This document shows positions 22,813 to 26,494 of a DNA stretch of 26,494 bases, piece after piece. Below the pieces are notes generated by a model, which was not told where the DNA came from, made no database searches, and saw nothing but the letters and a program-made list of their open reading frames with translations. The translations under genes were made by a program, and so were the position numbers. Location: NCBI GenBank assembly GCA_946482075.1, contig CAMLQG010000041.1, positions 1 through 26,494 on the forward strand, in the 5' to 3' direction. The stretch is from an uncultured Erythrobacteraceae bacterium (GTDB lineage: Bacteria > Pseudomonadota > Alphaproteobacteria > Sphingomonadales > Sphingomonadaceae). The stretch's first letter is position 1, and the number at the start of each line of letters is the position of its first letter.

Positions 22813-22895
22813 CCGTTCGCCCTGAGCTTGTCGAAGGGCAGTTCTTCTCTTCTTAGAAGACAAAAGCGGTCCTTCGACAAGCTCCGGACGAACGG
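22813..22895. repeat. Imperfect copy of the large palindromic repeat
   Basis: Left arm (22813-22839) starts CCGTTCGCCCTGAGC; right arm (22869-22895) ends CCGGACGAACGG. The 27-base arms pair with three mismatches and match the element at 17228-17313 closely. The spacer holds TCTTCTTAGAAGA, itself palindromic. It lies upstream of the DUF1801 pair and may carry or block their promoter. Confidence 0.88.
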
Positions 22896-22955
22896 TAACG
22901 GATGGGCGAACCGGTTTACACAAAACGCCCCGAAAGTGCGCGTTGCCAAGCCCCC

Positions 22956-23327
22956 TCATCGCCATCTCTCCCCGAACGGCCTGCTCGGCCGGCCATAGAT
23001 CGCGACCAGCCGCAACAGCGCATTATTGCTGGGCTGGCGATGGAAGAAGGCACAGCGCCCGCGCCACAGCCGGACGGCAACCGGCCCTTCCAGCGCGCAG
23101 ACCCGCAGCTCGCGCGGTGTGACCTTTCGCGCCGGGATCTCTCTACCGGTCCGCGCGGCCTCCAAGGCCGAGCCGGTGGCCGCCAGCACCACGATGGCCA
23201 GCCGCGTAGCATTCCACCGATCGCGGCGATTGCACACCGGCACGGGGATGAATTGAGGAATGCGCCGATAGGCAGACCAGCGGGCGGGTTTGTGGCTTTT
23301 GCGGGAACGACGGGACTCGGAGTTCAT
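22956..23327 (-). CDS. Small basic protein, possibly a deleted form of a sphingomonad HTH protein
   Basis: A 123 aa basic protein beginning MNSESRRSRKSHKPARWSAY. The N-terminal half (PQFIPVPVCNRRDRWNATRL then LAATGSALEAART) resembles sphingomonad proteins in which a VPV..R.DGW segment leads to a helix-turn-helix, and the C-terminal half (VAVRLWRGRCAFFHRQPSNN, ALLRLVAIYG) resembles their end. The recognition-helix part expected after EAAR seems absent, with KVTPRELRVCALEGP following almost at once. That would be an in-frame internal deletion. The comparison is from memory, so the family link is tentative. No good ribosome site is seen before ATG 23327. Confidence 0.5.
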   Translation of the reverse strand: MNSESRRSRKSHKPARWSAYRRIPQFIPVPVCNRRDRWNATRLAIVVLAATGSALEAARTGREIPARKVTPRELRVCALEGPVAVRLWRGRCAFFHRQPSNNALLRLVAIYGRPSRPFGERWR

Positions 23328-23447
23328 CTGCAAGGTTAAGGCAGATTTTGGGCGTGTAGGAAAGGGATATGTAGCATTGCAGATCACAGAACGTTATTTG
23401 CATATCTCTAAAGTAGCGCTGTATTTTTCACTAAAGATAGCAATACG

Positions 23448-24089
23448 ATGCTGGATATGCCCATGGTTCTGTTTTTTTCGCTTCTCGTCGGAGTAGTCAT
23501 CGGAATCGGAATCGAACGCTTCCGCAACAATATTCATCGTCAGCAGCGCCGCGCTTATTGGCGAGGTCGAAATTTCAAAGGAACGAAACAACCATCGGAA
23601 CTGAAGGCGGTTCGATCAACACCCCAGTCGCTTACCGCAAACCCAACTTCTACCGAAGCGGCTGCCAATCAGCTTCGGGCGGTGATGGGAGCAGATTTCA
23701 AGCCACGAGCCCTATTGAATAAACCCGAACGCCGACTGCTGGACTGCATCGATAGAGTGTTGGCCGATGAAAGCCCCGGCTGGCGTGCGATGGGACAGGT
23801 TTCGCTTGGCGAAGTTCTTTATAGTCAAGACAAAGACGCTTTCTGGGCGATCAACGCCAAGCGGGTAGACCTTCTCATCATCGACCGCGACTGCCGTCCG
23901 CTCCATGCCGTTGAATTCCAAGGAACTGGCCATCATGGAAGCCCGGAGACAGCCGCGCGGGACGCGGTTAAGAAGGAAGCCCTGCGTCGGGCAGGGATCG
24001 GCTATGTGGAGGTGATAAGTGGCGATACCCCCGCGCAAGTGCGCGAAATGGTGAGAAAGCTTGTAGGCCGGACCAATATCCAACCTTAA
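23448..24089 (+). CDS. Membrane-anchored DUF2726 protein (nuclease-like fold)
   Basis: A 213 aa protein with one N-terminal membrane helix (MVLFFSLLVGVVIGIGIE), a basic linker with QQRRAYWRGRNFKGTKQP, and a DUF2726 domain at about 85-205: RALLNKPERRLLDCIDRVL, VSLGEVLYS, KRVDLLIIDRDCRPLHAVEF and GIGYVEVIS. The VDLLIID then VEFQG arrangement resembles PD-(D/E)XK nuclease cores and DUF2726 has been placed near Vsr-like nucleases; that is inference. The gene and its 120-base upstream gap are visibly AT-richer than the neighbours, which suggests acquisition by transfer. ATG 23457 is an alternative start. It converges on the 2H phosphoesterase gene 10 bases apart. Confidence 0.8.
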   Translation: MLDMPMVLFFSLLVGVVIGIGIERFRNNIHRQQRRAYWRGRNFKGTKQPSELKAVRSTPQSLTANPTSTEAAANQLRAVMGADFKPRALLNKPERRLLDCIDRVLADESPGWRAMGQVSLGEVLYSQDKDAFWAINAKRVDLLIIDRDCRPLHAVEFQGTGHHGSPETAARDAVKKEALRRAGIGYVEVISGDTPAQVREMVRKLVGRTNIQP

Positions 24090-24099
24090 GACGGACACC

Positions 24100-24681
24100 T
24101 CAAAACAACGACCCCTGCCGCACTTCTCCCTCCCTCAACGCCCAGCGCGCCAGCACTTCGTAGAGGCTTGCGCCCACATGGCTGCGGATCAGGACGAGTT
24201 CCTCCGCTTCCCAGGCGAAGCCCTCCACCGGCAGTGCGAACGGCGAGGCAGGTTCGCGGTAGAACAGAGTGAGGTGGGGGCTGAACCGGTATTTGTCGCG
24301 CATCGGGGCGTGGGCCGCGCGCATGTGTTCCGCCAGTTGGGCGTGGAGCGCTTTCAGATCCGCCTGGCCCTTGCCGGGCAGGAGGACGATATTGCGGTTC
24401 GCCGCCACGCGGGCGAGCGTGATGCGGAACGGGGCTTGCGCCACCCGGCTGCCCACGATCAGCAGCCGCTCCACATAGTCGCCGGGCCAGGCCTGGAAAT
24501 CCTCGCTCAGCGCCAGGGTGATGTGCAGCATCTCCGGCCGGCGCGGGGTGCGGTCGCTCAGCGTCCTGGAGAATTCATGCAGCGCCCGCGCGACGGCCGG
24601 CGGCGGCAGGATCGCGAAGAAGAAGCGCTGCGGGAAGACGGCAGCTTGCGGTCGGTCGGGCATGGCGGCAGCGCGAGTCAT
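24100..24681 (-). CDS. 2H-family RNA 2',3'-cyclic phosphodiesterase (2'-5' RNA ligase-like)
   Basis: A 2H phosphoesterase, the ThpR/LigT type that opens 2',3'-cyclic phosphate ends of RNA in vitro. From ATG 24681 the protein is 193 aa with RFFFAILPPPAVARALHEF and the two catalytic motifs HITL (H53, T55) and HLTL (H136, T138), spaced as expected for the bilobed fold. The start is uncertain: ATG 24663 is an alternative, and a GTG lies at 24708. None has a good ribosome site. It is convergent with the DUF2726 gene and divergent from the PhnA-like gene, with a palindromic repeat region between. Confidence 0.9.
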   Translation of the reverse strand: MTRAAAMPDRPQAAVFPQRFFFAILPPPAVARALHEFSRTLSDRTPRRPEMLHITLALSEDFQAWPGDYVERLLIVGSRVAQAPFRITLARVAANRNIVLLPGKGQADLKALHAQLAEHMRAAHAPMRDKYRFSPHLTLFYREPASPFALPVEGFAWEAEELVLIRSHVGASLYEVLARWALREGEVRQGSLF

Positions 24682-24709
24682 TTGTTCACTATACGTTCCG
24701 ATGCTCACC

Positions 24710-24835
24710 TCGTCACCCTGAACTTGTTTAGGGTTTTCCCGTTCGTATCCGTATCGTCATTGCTTCGCTCCGCTCGCAATGACGAGGTTGCGGATGCCGC
24801 AGGCGTGCGAAGCACAAACCCGTTCAGCATGACGA
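24710..24835. repeat. Nested palindromic repeat region upstream of the 2H phosphoesterase gene
   Basis: Outer arms TCGTCACCCTGAAC (24710-24723) and GTTCAGCATGACGA (24822-24835) pair with two mismatches. Inner arms TCGTCATTGC (24754-24763) and GCAATGACGA (24776-24785) pair perfectly around a 12-base loop. The architecture, a strong small hairpin inside a wider inverted pair, resembles that of the hisA/hisF repeat although the sequence differs. The remaining sequence up to 24963 shows no convincing gene. Confidence 0.8.
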
Positions 24836-24963
24836 ACAGAAAAGCGCCCACAATATCTCGCGGTCTTTATCCGTAAGCGCATCCGCCGACGCCTTCAAAG
24901 CTCGCCACTCTTCCCAACCCCTCCCCCATCTGCCATGCCCCCTCCTCAACAGGAGCAACCCAG

Positions 24964-25272
24964 ATGAACGGTGGTGATGAAGACTACGTCTTTGACGAGG
25001 ACAGCGGCGAATGGATGCCGGCATCCGAACTCGCCGCCAAGCGCGCAGCCGAGGGGGTGGTGGAAGTACGCGATGCGGTGGGCAATCTGCTGGCCGATGG
25101 CGACCAGGTGACGCTGATCAAGGATCTGGACGTCAAAGGCGCGGGCCGCACGCTGAAGCAGGGTACGGTGATAAAGTCGATCCGCCTGACGGGCGACGCG
25201 CAGGAGATCGACTGCCGCTTCGACGGGATCAAGGGCCTGGTGCTGCGCGCGGAATTCGTCCGCAAGCGCTGA
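24964..25272 (+). CDS. PhnA/YjdM-family protein lacking the zinc ribbon
   Basis: A 102 aa protein whose C-terminal 70 residues (VRDAVGNLLADGDQVTLIKD, GAGRTLKQGTVIKSIRL, EIDCRFDGIKGLVLRAEFVR) match the SH3-like domain of PhnA/YjdM, a family once linked to phosphonate use. The family's N-terminal zinc ribbon, with two CxxC pairs, is absent: the first 30 residues are acidic, DEDYVFDEDSGEWMPASELA, with no cysteine. The pattern VFDEDSGEW..A.EL is still reminiscent of the segment that follows the ribbon. AGGAG lies eight bases before ATG 24964. It is convergent with the Mop gene (13-base gap). No phosphonate gene is nearby. Confidence 0.85.
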   Translation: MNGGDEDYVFDEDSGEWMPASELAAKRAAEGVVEVRDAVGNLLADGDQVTLIKDLDVKGAGRTLKQGTVIKSIRLTGDAQEIDCRFDGIKGLVLRAEFVRKR

Positions 25273-25285
25273 GGCACAAACGCCT

Positions 25286-25492
25286 TCACTTCCCGATCAG
25301 GACGTCGCTCGCCTTTACCAGCACCGTCACCCTGTCGCCCACCGCCAGCGCGAGGTCGGCGATGGCTTCCTCGGTGATGCTGGAAGGGATCACATTGCCG
25401 CCGCCGATATCGACCTTGACCGTCCCGTTCACTGCCCCCGGCGTGATCGCGATGATCGTGCCGGCGAGCTGGTTTCTTGCGCTGATCCTCAC
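25286..25492 (-). CDS. mop: Mop-type molbindin (single TOBE domain)
   Basis: A 68 aa single-domain molbindin that binds molybdate or tungstate in oligomers. It begins at GTG 25492, RISARNQLAGTIIAITPGAV, and continues NGTVKVDIGGGNVIPSSITE and GDRVTVLVKASDVLIGK, the classic Mop/TOBE pattern including the SARNQL start and KASDV end. Length equals that of stand-alone Mop proteins. It follows thiC by 13 bases on the same strand and is probably read on the thiC transcript, with no molybdate transporter gene in the window. Confidence 0.92.
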   Translation of the reverse strand: MRISARNQLAGTIIAITPGAVNGTVKVDIGGGNVIPSSITEEAIADLALAVGDRVTVLVKASDVLIGK

Positions 25493-25505
25493 GGCCTAGA
25501 CCTCC

Positions 25506-26494
<989 letters not shown>

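Noticed and set aside
22792..22965. N-terminal extension of the first DUF1801 protein through the palindrome
   Set aside because: The residues VRPELVEGP and LRQAQGERTER are the translation of the palindromic repeat arms, a common annotation artefact; ATG 22791 gives the family start.
5515..24835. Palindromic repeats as a CRISPR array or insertion sequence ends
   Set aside because: Copies are far apart and single, without regular spacers, and no transposase or cas gene lies near any of them.
24824..24960. Minus-strand frame with GWEEWRALKASADALTDKD near the 2H phosphoesterase gene
   Set aside because: The stretch looks protein-like, but no start or ribosome site fits, its end runs into a repeat arm and its upstream part overlaps the PhnA-like gene start. 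It may be a gene remnant, but the evidence is too thin to list.

Overview
The window is GC-rich chromosomal DNA (roughly two thirds G+C by eye) from an alphaproteobacterium, most likely a member of the Sphingomonadales. The evidence is the gene content and style: an alphaproteobacterial SspB, a DUF3008 protein, an aquaporin Z, a PEP-CTERM protein, many GTG starts with 1 to 4 base start/stop overlaps, and abundant palindromic intergenic repeats of a type I associate with sphingomonads (arms containing GTCCTTCGACAAGCTCAG). It is mostly ordinary core genome. I see no tRNA, rRNA, CRISPR array, transposase, integrase or phage gene.

Layout. 1-3572 (minus): the Tol-Pal operon ybgC-tolQ-tolR-tolA-tolB, tightly overlapped, with tolB running off the left edge. 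3680-7604 (minus): a histidine operon hisB-hisH-hisA-hisF-hisE ending in hinT, with a tiny PEP-CTERM protein gene inserted between hisF and hisE and a nested palindromic repeat between hisA and hisF. 7720-9382 (plus): sspB (ClpXP adaptor), a small basic protein, and gmk. 9390-13222: a VOC/glyoxalase protein, dapD, a two-gene small-protein unit behind a candidate EcfG (general stress) promoter, a secreted M19 dipeptidase and a PEBP-family protein. 13350-15566 (minus): an Ala/Pro-rich membrane protein, a decayed pseudogene with a palindrome inside it, and a secreted protein of unknown function. 15636-17219 (plus): a GMC-family FAD oxidoreductase. 17301-20828 (minus): a monooxygenase-like ABM-fold protein, a DUF6491-like lipoprotein, two membrane proteins, aquaporin and a DUF72 protein. 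20845-22791 (minus): two lipoproteins, one with an Ivy-like lysozyme-inhibitor motif, then tandem DUF1801 proteins. 22956-24681: a small basic protein, an AT-richer DUF2726 gene that looks acquired, and a 2H phosphoesterase. 24964-26494: a PhnA/YjdM-like protein without its zinc ribbon, a molbindin-type Mop protein, and the 3' part of thiC.

Functionally the strong blocks are cell-envelope integrity (Tol-Pal), histidine synthesis, lysine/peptidoglycan precursor synthesis (dapD), thiamine synthesis (thiC), nucleotide metabolism (gmk) and proteolysis control (sspB). The most interesting accessory signals are the Ivy-like lipoprotein next to a second GTEPFW-type lipoprotein, the minimal PEP-CTERM protein with a sigma-54-like sequence overlapping its start, the EcfG-like promoter in front of two stress-type small proteins, and several intergenic palindromes, some of which have been taken up into gene ends. 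I did not find an obviously new multi-gene system; the best candidates are listed with the tests that would settle them.
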